DNA of 58,490 nucleotides from a bacterium (GCA_016781525.1 JADDQE010000202.1:1-58490); one strand, 5' to 3'; shown: positions 1 to 9,606, counted from the stretch's first letter. The notes: generated by a model from the letters alone, not told the origin. Numbers and translations are program-made.

Positions 1-57
1 TTCTATTTTGAGATGGGGAGTGGGGCTGGCCGTAGCGTTTTCGTGAAGCTAATGCGT

Positions 58-86
58 TTGCGGCCCTTGGAGGCGTATGTTATAAT
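58..86 (+). promoter_or_regulatory. Promoter of the SAM-cycle operon
   Basis: A perfect -10 box TATAAT (81-86) is preceded at 17 bp by TTGCGG (58-63). Transcription would start near 93, about 20 nt before the riboswitch P1 helix. The same TTGCGG -35 variant recurs before 27714 and 30103. Confidence 0.65.
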
Positions 87-111
87 CGCCAACCGACAAC
101 TTGATACGCGA

Positions 112-282
112 CTCATCGCGATGGGCGGAGGGACTGGCCCGATGAAGCCCGGCAACCCCTACCTTTAGGTGTGGGACGCGCAAGCTTGAACGATTGCGTC
201 ATTAGCTTGCGAGTGTTCCTGGAGCCTGATGTTAGGAAGGTGCCAAATCCTGCGGCGCGCTTTGGCAGCGCTGAAAGATGAG
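112..282 (+). promoter_or_regulatory. SAM-I riboswitch (S box)
   Basis: The S-box core is visible: CTCATC (112-117) pairs with GATGAG (277-282) as P1. Between them lie the hallmark segments GGGACTGGCCCGATGAAGCC and CGGCAACC on the 5' side and GGAAGGTGCCAAATCCTGC near 235-253 on the 3' side. The variable P3/P4 region around 160-235 is long. No poly-T terminator hairpin is seen between the aptamer and the gene. The purine-rich ribosome site (GAGAGGGAG, 281-289) directly abuts and partly overlaps the 3' strand of P1, which suggests translational control; this mechanism is inferred. It would repress the methylation-cycle genes when SAM is plentiful. Confidence 0.93.
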
Positions 283-295
283 AGGGAGTGACGGT

Positions 296-1423
296 ATGGC
301 CTCTCGTAGTGAGTGGCCTTTTTTAGTGGGAAACGGCATGCAGACGGTGTGGTGGGAGGCGGGTACACTCTGCCTGGTCGACCAGCGAAAATTGCCCCAT
401 ATTGAGGAGACGGTGCGCTGTTGCACGGTCGCCGATGTCGCCGATGCGATCCGCACAATGGTGGTTCGCGGCGCGCCCGCGATTGGTGTAACTGCCGCGT
501 ATGGCATGGCGCTCGCCGCTCAAAACTCAGAGGCGGAGGATCGCGCCGGGCTGCTCGATGCCCTGAGTCAAGCGAAAGCAGTGCTGGACACGACTCGCCC
601 AACGGCCGTTAACCTACGCTGGGCCACCACTCGGATGTTTGACCTTGCCCTGGCCGACGCGGCGGTCGAGACGCTACCTGAGCGGCTCCTCACGGAGGCT
701 CACCGAATTCGCGGTGAAGATGAGGCGATGTGTCATGCTATCGGCGACCATGGCGCCGCCCTCCTAGCTGAGGGATCGCGCATTTTGACGCACTGCAACG
801 CGGGCGGTCTCGCGACGGCGGGCTACGGCACTGCACTCGCACCGATCAAGACTGCGCATAGCTCTGGCAAGCGCCTACATGTGTTGGTCGATGAGACGCG
901 ACCGTTCCTGCAGGGCGCCCGCCTTACAGCCTGGGAGCTCAAGGATGCAGGGATTCCCCAGACGCTGATCACGGACAGCATGGCCGGGTACTTTATGCGC
1001 CGTGGCGACGTTGACTGTGTGATCGTAGGCGCTGACCGCATCGTAGCGAACGGCGATGTGGCGAACAAGATTGGTACCTACAGCCTTGCTGTTCTCGCCA
1101 ACGCGCATGGTATTCCCTTTTATGTCGCGGCTCCGACGTCCACAATTGATCTCAGCTTGGCGACAGGCGACCACATCCCGATCGAGCACCGGTCCGCGGA
1201 TGAAGTTACCCAGCTCGCAGGCCAGCAGCTTGCCCCGGATGGAGTGCAGGCGGCGCATCCCGCTTTTGATGTTACCCCGCACGAGCTCGTCACGGCGATC
1301 ATCACCGAATACGGAGTGATTCGTCCGCCATTTGGCGAGCAGCTGGCGCGGCTGAGGCAGACGCCGGCGCAAGATTCGCCGGTGATGACCGACGCTCCTC
1401 ATGCCGAACCGGCGGAAGCGTAG
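296..1423 (+). CDS. mtnA: S-methyl-5-thioribose-1-phosphate isomerase
   Basis: A 375-aa eIF2B-like isomerase that converts methylthioribose-1-phosphate to methylthioribulose-1-phosphate in the cytosolic methionine salvage pathway. Visible signatures are RGAPAIGV in the N-terminal half, THCNAGGLATAGYG with the catalytic Cys, and GADRIVANGD with the catalytic Asp. Length is normal for the family (about 340-380 aa). The ATG at 296 is chosen because GAGAGGGAG lies 6 nt upstream; an in-frame ATG at 278 falls inside the riboswitch P1 strand and is unlikely. It is the first gene after the SAM-I riboswitch and its stop overlaps the next start by one base (TAGTG), so translation is probably coupled. 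Confidence 0.95.
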   Translation: MASRSEWPFLVGNGMQTVWWEAGTLCLVDQRKLPHIEETVRCCTVADVADAIRTMVVRGAPAIGVTAAYGMALAAQNSEAEDRAGLLDALSQAKAVLDTTRPTAVNLRWATTRMFDLALADAAVETLPERLLTEAHRIRGEDEAMCHAIGDHGAALLAEGSRILTHCNAGGLATAGYGTALAPIKTAHSSGKRLHVLVDETRPFLQGARLTAWELKDAGIPQTLITDSMAGYFMRRGDVDCVIVGADRIVANGDVANKIGTYSLAVLANAHGIPFYVAAPTSTIDLSLATGDHIPIEHRSADEVTQLAGQQLAPDGVQAAHPAFDVTPHELVTAIITEYGVIRPPFGEQLARLRQTPAQDSPVMTDAPHAEPAEA

Positions 1424-2460
1424 TGCGATTGGTTGTGATGCCGCTCCCTTTTCGCCCAAACTGCCAACCCACAAGCCTCGGCCCACTGCCCCACAACGAT
1501 GCCTCCGCCGCTTGGGATAGCGTGTTGCGCTATACCCCTTCACTGCCCGCTTTGCCGCTGATTGCTGGCGAAAGCGACGCGCTCGCGCTTCTAGGCGTCG
1601 AGGGCTTTGCCACGATCGAGACACAGGCGGGAGAGACGGTACTCGACCGCACCGCTGCAATGCAGAGGCTTGATTCCGTCTATGCTGGCTACCTTCGCGG
1701 CACCATGCCTGGGCAGTCGATTGACCTGAGCGGATTGCCCCGTCTACTGCCGGCAGAGCAGTCACCAGTTCGTCGTGCTCAGGCGGTCCTTGGCCTGGTT
1801 ATCGGCCCGGTTAGCTTGGCAATGACGTTGGTTGACGAGCAGGCTGAGCCAATTATCAGCAGTGGAGAGCTGCTGGATGGTCTCTCCAAGCATCTCTTCT
1901 TGCGCCGTTTATGGCTGCAGAAAACCTTGGAGCGCACCGGCCGTCCCGCAGTTGTCTGGGTCTACGAGCCGTATCTCAGCGTATTAACCTCCGCGTTCCG
2001 GCCGGCGGCAGCCACGGAGCTGATCGATGCGGCTGACCAAACCTTAGGCACGAGCGGCACTCGTGCGCTTTGGTTGTCGGATTTGGTGACCGCGCTTGCA
2101 TTGCCCCCGACGATGCGCGTTGATCTGCTGGCGCTGCCGCTGCCAGCTCCCGAACAGGCTCCTGCGGCGGCGGCTTGGATCGATCGTCGGCTGATGGAGA
2201 AGACCGCTATCGGTTGGGGCGTTGTGCCGATCACGGCAGAAGGATTGCGGCTAACCTCTGCCGGACGTCTCGCGGCACGGTTCGAGCGCTGGCTGCAAGC
2301 ACTGGAGGCTGAGGGCGTCTCGGCACAACGCGTGCTAGCGGCCTCACTGATCATGCCTGAAGATACCTTGGCGTTTTTGGAGCCGAGTGAGGCAGAGCGG
2401 GCCCTAGCGCTCACAGCCGAGCTTTCATCGTTGGTTCGACAATCGTACGGAGTGGATTAG
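1423..2460 (+). CDS. UROD/MetE-like TIM-barrel protein
   Basis: A 345-aa protein resembling the bacterial UROD/MetE-like family often labelled methionine synthase (B12-independent): it opens with the family's GxLPHxD-type motif (LGPLPHNDASAAWDSVLRY) and has VWVYEPYLSVL where relatives have a DEPYL strand. The start is GTG, overlapping the mtnA stop; an ATG five codons later is possible. The only cysteine is near the N-terminus, so the His/Cys zinc site that activates homocysteine in true MetE is absent. Placement in a SAM-riboswitch operon suggests a role in methionine or one-carbon metabolism, but a complete methionine synthase reaction is not supported by the visible residues. Confidence 0.7.
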   Translation: MRLVVMPLPFRPNCQPTSLGPLPHNDASAAWDSVLRYTPSLPALPLIAGESDALALLGVEGFATIETQAGETVLDRTAAMQRLDSVYAGYLRGTMPGQSIDLSGLPRLLPAEQSPVRRAQAVLGLVIGPVSLAMTLVDEQAEPIISSGELLDGLSKHLFLRRLWLQKTLERTGRPAVVWVYEPYLSVLTSAFRPAAATELIDAADQTLGTSGTRALWLSDLVTALALPPTMRVDLLALPLPAPEQAPAAAAWIDRRLMEKTAIGWGVVPITAEGLRLTSAGRLAARFERWLQALEAEGVSAQRVLAASLIMPEDTLAFLEPSEAERALALTAELSSLVRQSYGVD

Positions 2461-2470
2461 CAGTTAGTCT

Positions 2471-2551
2471 ACAGGTTACAGGCGACAGGCTTCAGCGCCT
2501 AAGCAACGTGCTTAGGCCGGTTCTATACCTGAAGTCTGATACCTGAAACCT
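2471..2551 (+). repeat. Intergenic inverted repeat (CAGG-type units)
   Basis: The whole gap before the kinase gene is one large foldable element. The left arm (2471-2495) reads as the imperfect reverse complement of the right arm (2528-2551), built of units such as AGGTTACAGG and CCTGAAG. Inside sits a perfect hairpin, GCCTAAGC (2497-2504) with GCTTAGGC (2510-2517). The same units recur before metK and after metK. Confidence 0.8.
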
Positions 2552-2566
2552 ACAAAGGAACAAGCA

Positions 2567-3544
2567 GTGCGGATCATTGTCACTGGCTCAATTGCCTACG
2601 ACTACATCATGGTGTTCCCGGGGCAGTTCAAAGACCATATTCTGCCCGACAAGATGCACGTGCTGAGCGTGTCGTTCTTGGTCGACTCGCTCAAGCGGCA
2701 GCGTGGTGGTACGGCGCCCAACATTGCGTATAACTTGGCTCTTCTCGGCGAGCGTCCCGAAATCGTCGGCACGGTGGGCGAGGACTTTGGCGAGTATCGC
2801 TCCTGGCTCGACTCGCAGGGTATTGATACCAGCGGTATCCAGGCGATTCCGGGTGACTTTACGGCGTCGTGCTTTATCAATACCGACCTGCAGGACAATC
2901 AGATAACGGCGTTCTATGTCGGCGCTATGGCGCACGCGGCCGGGCTGTCGATCCAAGCGACCGGGGCTACCTCCACGGATCTGGTCATTATCGCGCCGAA
3001 TGATCCGAAGGCGATGGAGCGCTACGCCGAGGAGTGCACAGCACTCGGCGTTCCGTATCTGTATGACCCGTCGATGCAGGCGCCGCGCATGACAGCGGCT
3101 GAGCTTGAGGCTGGCTTCCGTGGCGCTCGGGTGCTCACCGGCAATGATTACGAGTTCGGGATGATGGCTGAGAAGCTTGGGACGACGGAAGACCAGCTGC
3201 GCCGGCGCGTCCCAGTCACGGTGATGACCCGCGGCGAGGCTGGCGCGCTAATCACGGTGGGTGACACCGAGTACGAGATTCCTAGCGCCAAGGCCCACGC
3301 GGTGGTCGATCCCACGGGTGCTGGCGACGCGTTTCGGGCCGGTTTTGTTAAGGGCATGGCCCGCGGCTTTTCATGGTCGGTCGTGGGCCGGCTGGGTGCG
3401 CTTACTGCCGTTTATGCCTTGGAGCAGGCCGGCACGCAGCAGCACTCGTACACGATTCACGAGTTCGTTGAGCGCTACCGTGAAAACTTTGGGGCCTCGG
3501 ACGAGGTCGACTCGCTGCTCGATGCGGCACAGGTAAGTGTCTAA
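2567..3544 (+). CDS. PfkB-family kinase, probable adenosine kinase
   Basis: A 325-aa ribokinase-fold (PfkB) kinase. It has the N-terminal GGTAPNIAYNLALLG substrate-site motif and the C-terminal DPTGAGDAFRAGF motif with the anion hole and catalytic Asp. Starts at GTG 2567, six bases after AAAGGAA. Location directly before ahcY points to adenosine as substrate: phosphorylating the adenosine released by AhcY would pull S-adenosylhomocysteine hydrolysis forward. Family membership is clear; the adenosine specificity is an inference from context, and other nucleoside or sugar substrates cannot be excluded from sequence alone. Confidence 0.85.
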   Translation: MRIIVTGSIAYDYIMVFPGQFKDHILPDKMHVLSVSFLVDSLKRQRGGTAPNIAYNLALLGERPEIVGTVGEDFGEYRSWLDSQGIDTSGIQAIPGDFTASCFINTDLQDNQITAFYVGAMAHAAGLSIQATGATSTDLVIIAPNDPKAMERYAEECTALGVPYLYDPSMQAPRMTAAELEAGFRGARVLTGNDYEFGMMAEKLGTTEDQLRRRVPVTVMTRGEAGALITVGDTEYEIPSAKAHAVVDPTGAGDAFRAGFVKGMARGFSWSVVGRLGALTAVYALEQAGTQQHSYTIHEFVERYRENFGASDEVDSLLDAAQVSV

Positions 3545-3594
3545 TACATAGCGATACCTGCGCGGGGTGCCTCGCAGTAACTAAGGAGATCTAA

Positions 3595-4863
<1,269 letters not shown>

Positions 4864-4880
4864 ATAAGGCTACCGGTAAC

Positions 4881-4947
4881 AGGTTTCAGGCAACAGGGGC
4901 TTGCGCCTGCGTATCCCTCGGAACCTGAAGCCTGCTACCTGAAACCT
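4881..4947 (+). repeat. Intergenic inverted repeat (CAGG-type units)
   Basis: AGGTTTCAGGCAACAGG (4881-4897) is mirrored by CCTGAAGCCTGCTACCTGAA onward (4924-4947). It is the same unit family as at 2471-2551 and ends two bases before the metK ribosome site (GGAG 4949-4952), so folding could affect ribosome access. Confidence 0.8.
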
Positions 4948-4957
4948 TGGAGATATT

Positions 4958-6169
4958 ATGGGAACAACATTTACGGATGCGCCCCAGCTCTTTCTGACTT
5001 CCGAGTCGGTGACAGAGGGCCATCCCGACAAAATCTGCGACCAGATTTCGGACGCAATTCTGGACTCCCTGTTGGAGCAGGATCCGCGCTCGCGCGTTGC
5101 CTGCGAGACCGCGACGACGACGGGGCTTGTGGTGGTGCTTGGCGAGGTTACAACCGAGGGCTATGTCGAGGTTCAGAACGTGGTGCGGCAGGTCGTCACC
5201 GACATTGGCTACACCCACAGCGACTATGGCTTCGACGCCCACACCTGCGGCGTGATGGTCGCGCTGCACGGTCAGTCAGCCGATATCGCGCTTGGCGTCG
5301 ACCAGGCGCTCGAGGCCAAGAAGGGCGAGATGAGCGAAGCCGAGGTCGAGGCGGTTGGCGCTGGCGATCAGGGCATGATGTTTGGCTTTGCCTGCAACGA
5401 GTCGCCCGAGTATATGCCACTCACGATCGCGCTCGCGCATCGTTTGACGCGTCGACTGAGCGAGGCCCGCAAGTCAGGCCAGCTCCCATGGCTACGTCCC
5501 GACGGCAAGTCGCAGGTAACCGTGGAGTACGCGCATGGTGTGCCGCGGCGGGTCGATACCGTGCTGGTCTCAACTCAGCACGATCCCGGCATCAAGCAGG
5601 AGCAGATTCGCGAGCAAATCATCGAGCAGGTGATCAAGGCCGTCATCCCCGCCGAGCTGTTGGACGACAAGACCAAGTATTTTGTGAACCCGACGGGTCG
5701 TTTTGTCGTCGGCGGGCCGATGGGTGACGCTGGGCTGACTGGACGAAAGATCATCGTGGATACGTATGGTGGGATTGCCCGCCACGGCGGTGGTGCGTTC
5801 TCCGGTAAGGACCCGACGAAGGTCGACCGATCGGCGGCGTACGCGGCACGCTACGTGGCTAAAAACGTCGTAGCAGCCGGGCTGGCGGATCGCTTCGAGA
5901 TCCAGCTCTCGTACGCAATTGGCGTGGCCAAGCCGCTGTCGATTAGCTTCGAGACCTTTGGCACGTCGAAGGTCGCCGACGAGGTGATCCACCGCGCGAT
6001 CGACGAGAACTTCGATCTGCGGCCGGGCGCGATCATTCGCGACCTCGATCTGCGCCGCCCAATCTACCGCAGAACTGCAGCGTATGGGCACTTCGGTCGC
6101 GACGATATCGACGCTCCCTGGGAGCACACCGATAAGGTCGAGGCGCTCCGCAGGGCGGCCGGCTTATAG
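4958..6169 (+). CDS. metK: S-adenosylmethionine synthase
   Basis: A 403-aa methionine adenosyltransferase making SAM from methionine and ATP in the cytosol. All three-domain hallmarks are visible: [23 protein letters not shown] at the N-terminus (methionine/ATP site), [13 protein letters not shown] in the middle, and [19 protein letters not shown] near residue 280 (phosphate-binding loop). Length is typical. ATG at 4958 with GGAG five bases upstream. It is the last gene before a strong terminator, so the operon begins with a SAM sensor and ends with the SAM-making enzyme. Confidence 0.98.
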   Translation: MGTTFTDAPQLFLTSESVTEGHPDKICDQISDAILDSLLEQDPRSRVACETATTTGLVVVLGEVTTEGYVEVQNVVRQVVTDIGYTHSDYGFDAHTCGVMVALHGQSADIALGVDQALEAKKGEMSEAEVEAVGAGDQGMMFGFACNESPEYMPLTIALAHRLTRRLSEARKSGQLPWLRPDGKSQVTVEYAHGVPRRVDTVLVSTQHDPGIKQEQIREQIIEQVIKAVIPAELLDDKTKYFVNPTGRFVVGGPMGDAGLTGRKIIVDTYGGIARHGGGAFSGKDPTKVDRSAAYAARYVAKNVVAAGLADRFEIQLSYAIGVAKPLSISFETFGTSKVADEVIHRAIDENFDLRPGAIIRDLDLRRPIYRRTAAYGHFGRDDIDAPWEHTDKVEALRRAAGL

Positions 6170-6184
6170 TGCGGCTTCACGAAG

Positions 6185-6225
6185 CAGGCTTCAGGCGTGG
6201 GAACTGGCCACCTGAAGCCTGTTTT
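6185..6225 (+). terminator. Terminator of the SAM-cycle operon
   Basis: Perfect 11-bp arms CAGGCTTCAGG (6185-6195) and CCTGAAGCCTG (6211-6221) are followed by TTTT. The arms are the same repeat units found in two gaps of the operon, so the terminator seems to derive from that repeat family. Confidence 0.8.
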
Positions 6226-6318
6226 CTCCTCGTTGCTTGCGCACCGCCGGTTAATCCCACCTGTAACTGATTGATAAGACACGCTGTGTAGCTGTATCAA
6301 TGTATCCGGATAGCTACC

Positions 6319-6336
6319 GCCTGAAACCTGAAGCCT
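6319..6336 (+). repeat. Extra copy of the CAGG-type unit
   Basis: GCCTGAAACCTGAAGCCT repeats the unit found in the upstream gaps. It lies just before the start of the next gene and leaves that gene without a clear ribosome site. Confidence 0.6.
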
Positions 6337-6341
6337 ATAAT

Positions 6342-6743
6342 ATGTCCCAGCTCCCCCTCGATCGTTTAATGCGTGAGCTCGCAGCGTTTCTTGGTACCCC
6401 GCTGGCTTTCGAGCATGGTATTTACCGTCTAACGGTTCCGCTGCCGATGGGCCGTCGGCAGGAAGTCAGTGCATCGGTCCGACCAGACGAAGAAGGTCGC
6501 CAGATCATTGCGTTTGTCTCGACCGTCGGCGAGGCACGGCGTAGCGTCGACCCATGGGGCCTGCTACGCAGCAACGGTAATTACATCTACTGCCGTGTCG
6601 CACTGCTGGGGACGATGGTCGCGGTGATCGCATCCCAGCTCTTGCACACGGCCCAGCCCGAAGAGGTACTGCTGATGCTGCGCGAGGTGGCACAAGCAGC
6701 CGACCACCTCGAGCGACAAATGTTTCTCGGCGACCACTACTGA
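6342..6743 (+). CDS. YbjN/CesT-like small protein
   Basis: A 133-aa soluble protein with no signal peptide. The pattern VPLPMGRRQEVSASVRPDEEG, DPWGLLRSNGNYIYCRVALLG and PEEVLLMLREVAQAADHLE resembles the fold of YbjN and type III secretion chaperone-like proteins (alpha-beta with a final long helix). That assignment is by pattern only. The start is uncertain: ATG 6342 has no ribosome site, and an in-frame ATG at 6300 would translate the repeat at 6319-6336. It follows the SAM operon terminator and converges with the TetR remnant. Confidence 0.6.
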   Translation: MSQLPLDRLMRELAAFLGTPLAFEHGIYRLTVPLPMGRRQEVSASVRPDEEGRQIIAFVSTVGEARRSVDPWGLLRSNGNYIYCRVALLGTMVAVIASQLLHTAQPEEVLLMLREVAQAADHLERQMFLGDHY

Positions 6744-7037
6744 CCGCGTTCGGAGCACAGGCGGGGGCCAGCCGCTGGATTTAGTGCTAGCCGCAAACGC
6801 ACTCGTTACATCTTCATTCCTCCCACGGCGCATGCCTCGTCCGATGACATTGATCGCCACCTCCTCCTTCGATGGGAAATGCTGGTACAGTGTCGCCTTC
6901 GAGATCCCGACCTTCCCCGCGAGATCATCCATGCTCATGTTGGCATAGCCCTGCGTGACCATCAGCTCGTGGGCTATATCGAGGATCGTGTCCTCGCGCA
7001 CTTGACGCTGGCGCTCGCGTAGGCTCACCCGGTTCAT
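6564..7037 (-). pseudogene. Truncated TetR-family regulator
   Basis: The first about 70 residues are a textbook TetR DNA-binding domain: ILDIAHELMVTQGYANMSMDDLAGKVGISKATLYQHFPSKEEV, with the YxHFxSKEE signature. After about position 6830 similarity stops, and the rest of the open frame simply runs antisense through the gene ending at 6743. The usual 120-residue ligand-binding domain is missing, so this is a truncated gene or a remnant. It would still bind DNA only if something else provides dimerisation. A perfect palindromic operator lies 28 bp upstream of its start. Confidence 0.75.
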
Positions 7038-7064
7038 TGGTTATTTGTACTTCCTCGTTCGCAG

Positions 7065-7084
7065 ACTAAACTCGTGAGTTTAGT
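7065..7084. promoter_or_regulatory. TetR-type palindromic operator
   Basis: ACTAAACTC-GT-GAGTTTAGT, a perfect 9-bp inverted repeat with a 2-bp centre, lies directly upstream of the TetR remnant. Spacing and symmetry are typical of TetR autoregulatory sites. No divergent gene begins on the other side; 7085-7191 shows nothing else recognisable. Confidence 0.75.
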
Positions 7085-7174
7085 TTGTAGCACGTTGCGC
7101 CAGGTTGTCAACCGCCCGACTGCCCGAAAGCGAGTGCGGCTGCCGGAGCGGCCGTGAACATCGCGAAAATGGGA

Positions 7175-7221
7175 AGCGTCTGAAAGACGCAGAGTGCGAC
7201 GTCCAAGTAGACGTCGCACTC
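7175..7221 (-). terminator. Double hairpin downstream of the M15 peptidase gene
   Basis: A perfect 12-bp hairpin (arms 7192-7203 and 7210-7221, loop of 6) follows the stop of the minus-strand gene. It is followed by a smaller GCGTC/GACGC hairpin at 7175-7189. There is no strong U-tract, so termination is probable but not certain. Confidence 0.6.
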
Positions 7222-7246
7222 CAAGCGTAGGTATTGAGATTGTCCG

Positions 7247-7891
7247 TTAGAAGCTGCCGGGATAAAGCCGTCGAAGCACACGCACCGAGTAGAGCTGACG
7301 CATCGCCTCCGGCCAGTTGCGGGCGCCATGACGGTATTCGTAGTGCCACCATTCGCTGACCTTCCCCTGCGGGGGAATACGGTTCCAGCCCTCATTGAGA
7401 AACAGTGCCGTCACATCAAGGTAGTATCCTTGCTTGCCGCGCTGCTGTATTCGCTTGGGTCCGTACCACTGCCCTTGCGAAGCATCCTGCTTGGCGCAGC
7501 GCAGCAGCACCCGTTGGAGCCCCTTTTGCTTCAAATCTTTAACAATGACCACGCCTGGATAGGTTTGCTTCACATCGATAGCCCGTCCGGCCTTGTGCCA
7601 GGATTTGTTCGCTACGCCGGCCTTTGAGGTAACATAATCGACCGGACGAAGTGCCTCATCGAGCTTGCCAAGGTAGTCGCGGCCGCATTGATTGATAATG
7701 GTGATGCGGATGCGGTAAAAGGAGGCTGCCGCAGTCCGGATGAGTTGGGGATATGGAGCCTTGACGTTGCGTAAGGCAACCAGGACACGCGCTTGATTTG
7801 GTTGTGCAAGTGAGCTGAGCGGGACGATCGATACCACGACTGCTACAGCGAGCAGCACAAGCCAGGCCTTTGGTTTGATGCGAGCTAACAC
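7247..7891 (-). CDS. Secreted M15-type D-Ala-D-Ala carboxypeptidase-like protein
   Basis: A 214-aa exported protein: an N-terminal hydrophobic segment (KPKAWLVLLAVAVVVSIVPLSSLA) followed by a compact M15 peptidase domain. The zinc motif SWHKAGRAID (His and Asp ligands) and the second motif EWWHYEY (catalytic Glu and third His ligand) are both intact, so it should trim peptidoglycan stem peptides outside the membrane. The GTG at 7891 is preferred because GGAGG (7900-7904 on the complement) lies 8 nt before it; a TTG at 7909 would be upstream of that site. It is a single gene flanked by a hairpin terminator. Confidence 0.8.
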   Translation of the reverse strand: MLARIKPKAWLVLLAVAVVVSIVPLSSLAQPNQARVLVALRNVKAPYPQLIRTAAASFYRIRITIINQCGRDYLGKLDEALRPVDYVTSKAGVANKSWHKAGRAIDVKQTYPGVVIVKDLKQKGLQRVLLRCAKQDASQGQWYGPKRIQQRGKQGYYLDVTALFLNEGWNRIPPQGKVSEWWHYEYRHGARNWPEAMRQLYSVRVLRRLYPGSF

Positions 7892-8213
7892 GAGGACGGC
7901 CTCCGGCAATGAGCAACGTTTGCATGGAGTGAACTGGCCTGTAGTCTACGCTTCGCGTCGCACGGTCGTTATAGGGCAACAGTCCTGAGCCGCTGTACGC
8001 CGATGCAATCGTGAGGGTGGTCCAATTGGACACGCTGCGGACCTCGCTGGCGACGCTGTAGGGGAAGTAAATATCATGTCCGCTCTGGTACAATGGCGCG
8101 TGAGACTGTGGTGAGGCCAGTGGCGTAGCTCTTGCAGATGTCTATGTAAGGGGGTATCATATACGCAGGACAAATGATTGCTGATACTCCTGTTGAAGGA
8201 GGAGGTACCTTTT
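7892..8213. other. Intergenic region between divergent genes
   Basis: 322 bp with no convincing gene. It holds the promoter of the Fe-S gene at its right end and a TACAAT at 8089-8094 without a good -35 partner. I see no RNA gene in it. Confidence 0.5.
8132..8160 (+). promoter_or_regulatory. Promoter of the IscA/HesB gene
   Basis: TTGCAG (8132-8137), 17-bp spacer, TATCAT (8155-8160), giving a leader of about 47 nt before ATG 8214. Confidence 0.5.
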
Positions 8214-8633
8214 ATGGCGACGACCCCAACGGTCAACACCGAAACGTTGATCAATCTGACGCCTGCTGCTAGTGCGAAGCTGCTTGGCCTGATGCAGGAA
8301 AAGCAGATGGAAAACCAGGCCCTACGCGTCTTTGTCGCGGGTGGCGGCTGCTCAGGCTTGCAATATGGAATGACCTTCGACGACGAGACCAACGAGGGCG
8401 ACAGCGAGTTCGAGGTCAACGGCCTCAAAGTGCGTGTCGACCCGATGAGCCTGCGTTACGTTCAGGGTGCGAACATCGACTATCAGGACTCGCTGATGGG
8501 CGGTGGGTTCAAGATCGATAATCCGAACGCAGCCTCGGGCTGCGGTTGTGGCTCGTCCTTCCGGCCGCGCGAAGAAGAGGCGTACGACGACTACGCACCG
8601 GCGGCTGGCGGTGGCTGCGGCTGCGGTCGGTAA
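8214..8633 (+). CDS. Iron-sulfur cluster carrier, HesB/IscA/ErpA family
   Basis: A 139-aa A-type Fe-S carrier that receives and hands over clusters to apoproteins. The three invariant cysteines are present: Cys46 in GGGCSGLQYG and Cys110/Cys112 in ASGCGCGSSF. The acidic C-terminal extension ends in a second Cys-Gly-Cys-Gly motif (GGGCGCGR), about 25 residues beyond the usual family end. The ATG at 8214 is set by a strong AAGGAGGAGG site; an upstream in-frame start lacks one. It has its own promoter and terminator, so it is a monocistronic gene outside any suf or isc cluster. Confidence 0.93.
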   Translation: MATTPTVNTETLINLTPAASAKLLGLMQEKQMENQALRVFVAGGGCSGLQYGMTFDDETNEGDSEFEVNGLKVRVDPMSLRYVQGANIDYQDSLMGGGFKIDNPNAASGCGCGSSFRPREEEAYDDYAPAAGGGCGCGR

Positions 8634-8653
8634 CGATTGTCTAGATAAACTGC

Positions 8654-8688
8654 AAAGCGGCTACCCCTAGGGGTAGCCGCTTTGTTAT
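8654..8688 (+). terminator. Rho-independent terminator
   Basis: A perfect 30-bp palindrome (8654-8683) with arms AAAGCGGCTACCCCT and its complement, ending in TTTGTT. It lies 20 bp after the Fe-S carrier gene. Confidence 0.9.
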
Positions 8689-8831
8689 GCACCAAAAAAG
8701 CGTGCCGACTTTCTATCCGATGGCCGATGGATCACGCTTGACTTCCCGTTGCATCAGGATTCGCGCCAGAATTCGTGGCACAATGCTTGTAAAGGTATAG
8801 AAAAAGTAGATCTCGCGCGAAGGATAGGACC

Positions 8832-9440
8832 ATGGCATTGGGAAGCGAGCGGTTGCATGTAGTTGGGATCGGTGGGACGCTGCGCGCGAGCTCGACGAGC
8901 GCCTGGGCGCTTGAGCGCGCGCTCAATGCCGCGGGACGAGCGGGTGCCACCACCGACCTGTTGACAGTTAACGAGTTTAGGCTGCCGATATATGAGCCGG
9001 GTAAAGCGCTTGACGAATACGAGCCGATCGTTGGCGAGTTCATCTCGCGAGTGCGGCGGGCTGACGCGATGATTTGGAGTACGGCGGCGTATCAGGGCAC
9101 ACTTGCAGGCGTCACCAAGAACGCGATTGATTTCTTCCAATTTCTGTCGGATAGCGAGCCGCCCTACCTCCAGAACCGGGTCGTGGGCCTGGCTGCGACT
9201 GCTGGCGGCGATATCGCGGCCGTTAACGCAATCAACGCAATGCTTCATTCCGTCACGTCGTTACGAGGTACGCCGGCGCCGCTGTTTGTGGCAATTCCGC
9301 AGGCACATAACGTGTTCGATAAGCGCGGTAACATTCTCGACAAGAAGTGGGCCGATCGTCTTGATCAGCTTGGCTGGCTAGTCGTCGACCACGCGTCTAG
9401 GTTCCATCCAGCGCGGATCGAGCTGGCATTGGGAGCCTAG
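8832..9440 (+). CDS. NADPH-dependent FMN reductase family protein
   Basis: A 202-aa flavodoxin-fold oxidoreductase. Seen: GIGGTLRASSTSAWALERAL (FMN phosphate loop), STAAYQGTLAGVTKNAIDFF (the family's pattern of a Tyr-Gly/Gln loop before KNAIDF), and AATAGGD. It would reduce FMN or quinone-type substrates with NAD(P)H in the cytosol; the physiological substrate is not shown. ATG 8832 has AGGATAGGA just upstream. It stands alone and ends against a strong bidirectional hairpin. Confidence 0.88.
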   Translation: MALGSERLHVVGIGGTLRASSTSAWALERALNAAGRAGATTDLLTVNEFRLPIYEPGKALDEYEPIVGEFISRVRRADAMIWSTAAYQGTLAGVTKNAIDFFQFLSDSEPPYLQNRVVGLAATAGGDIAAVNAINAMLHSVTSLRGTPAPLFVAIPQAHNVFDKRGNILDKKWADRLDQLGWLVVDHASRFHPARIELALGA

Positions 9441-9547
9441 GCGAGGCGGCGTCAAGACCCGCCGGCACGTGGGTCAAACGTGGTATGCCAACACGTGAAA
9501 GCGGAAGAGCGCGAGATATCGCCAGGTTGTACTGTGGGGGCTGAGAT

Positions 9548-9578
9548 AACAGGAAGTGGGCATTGCCCACTTCCTGTT
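9548..9578. terminator. Bidirectional terminator between convergent genes
   Basis: Perfect 15-bp arms around a single central base: AACAGGAAGTGGGCA (9548-9562) and its complement (9564-9578). It lies between the FMN reductase gene and the convergent lipoprotein gene. Confidence 0.85.
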
Positions 9579-9606
9579 CGACTCACGTCCAATTTGTCCT
9601 GTCCAC

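Noticed and set aside
875-1765. Open frame antisense to mtnA and the MetE-like gene
   Set aside because: Arg/Ser-rich shadow with no signature; both plus-strand genes are solid.
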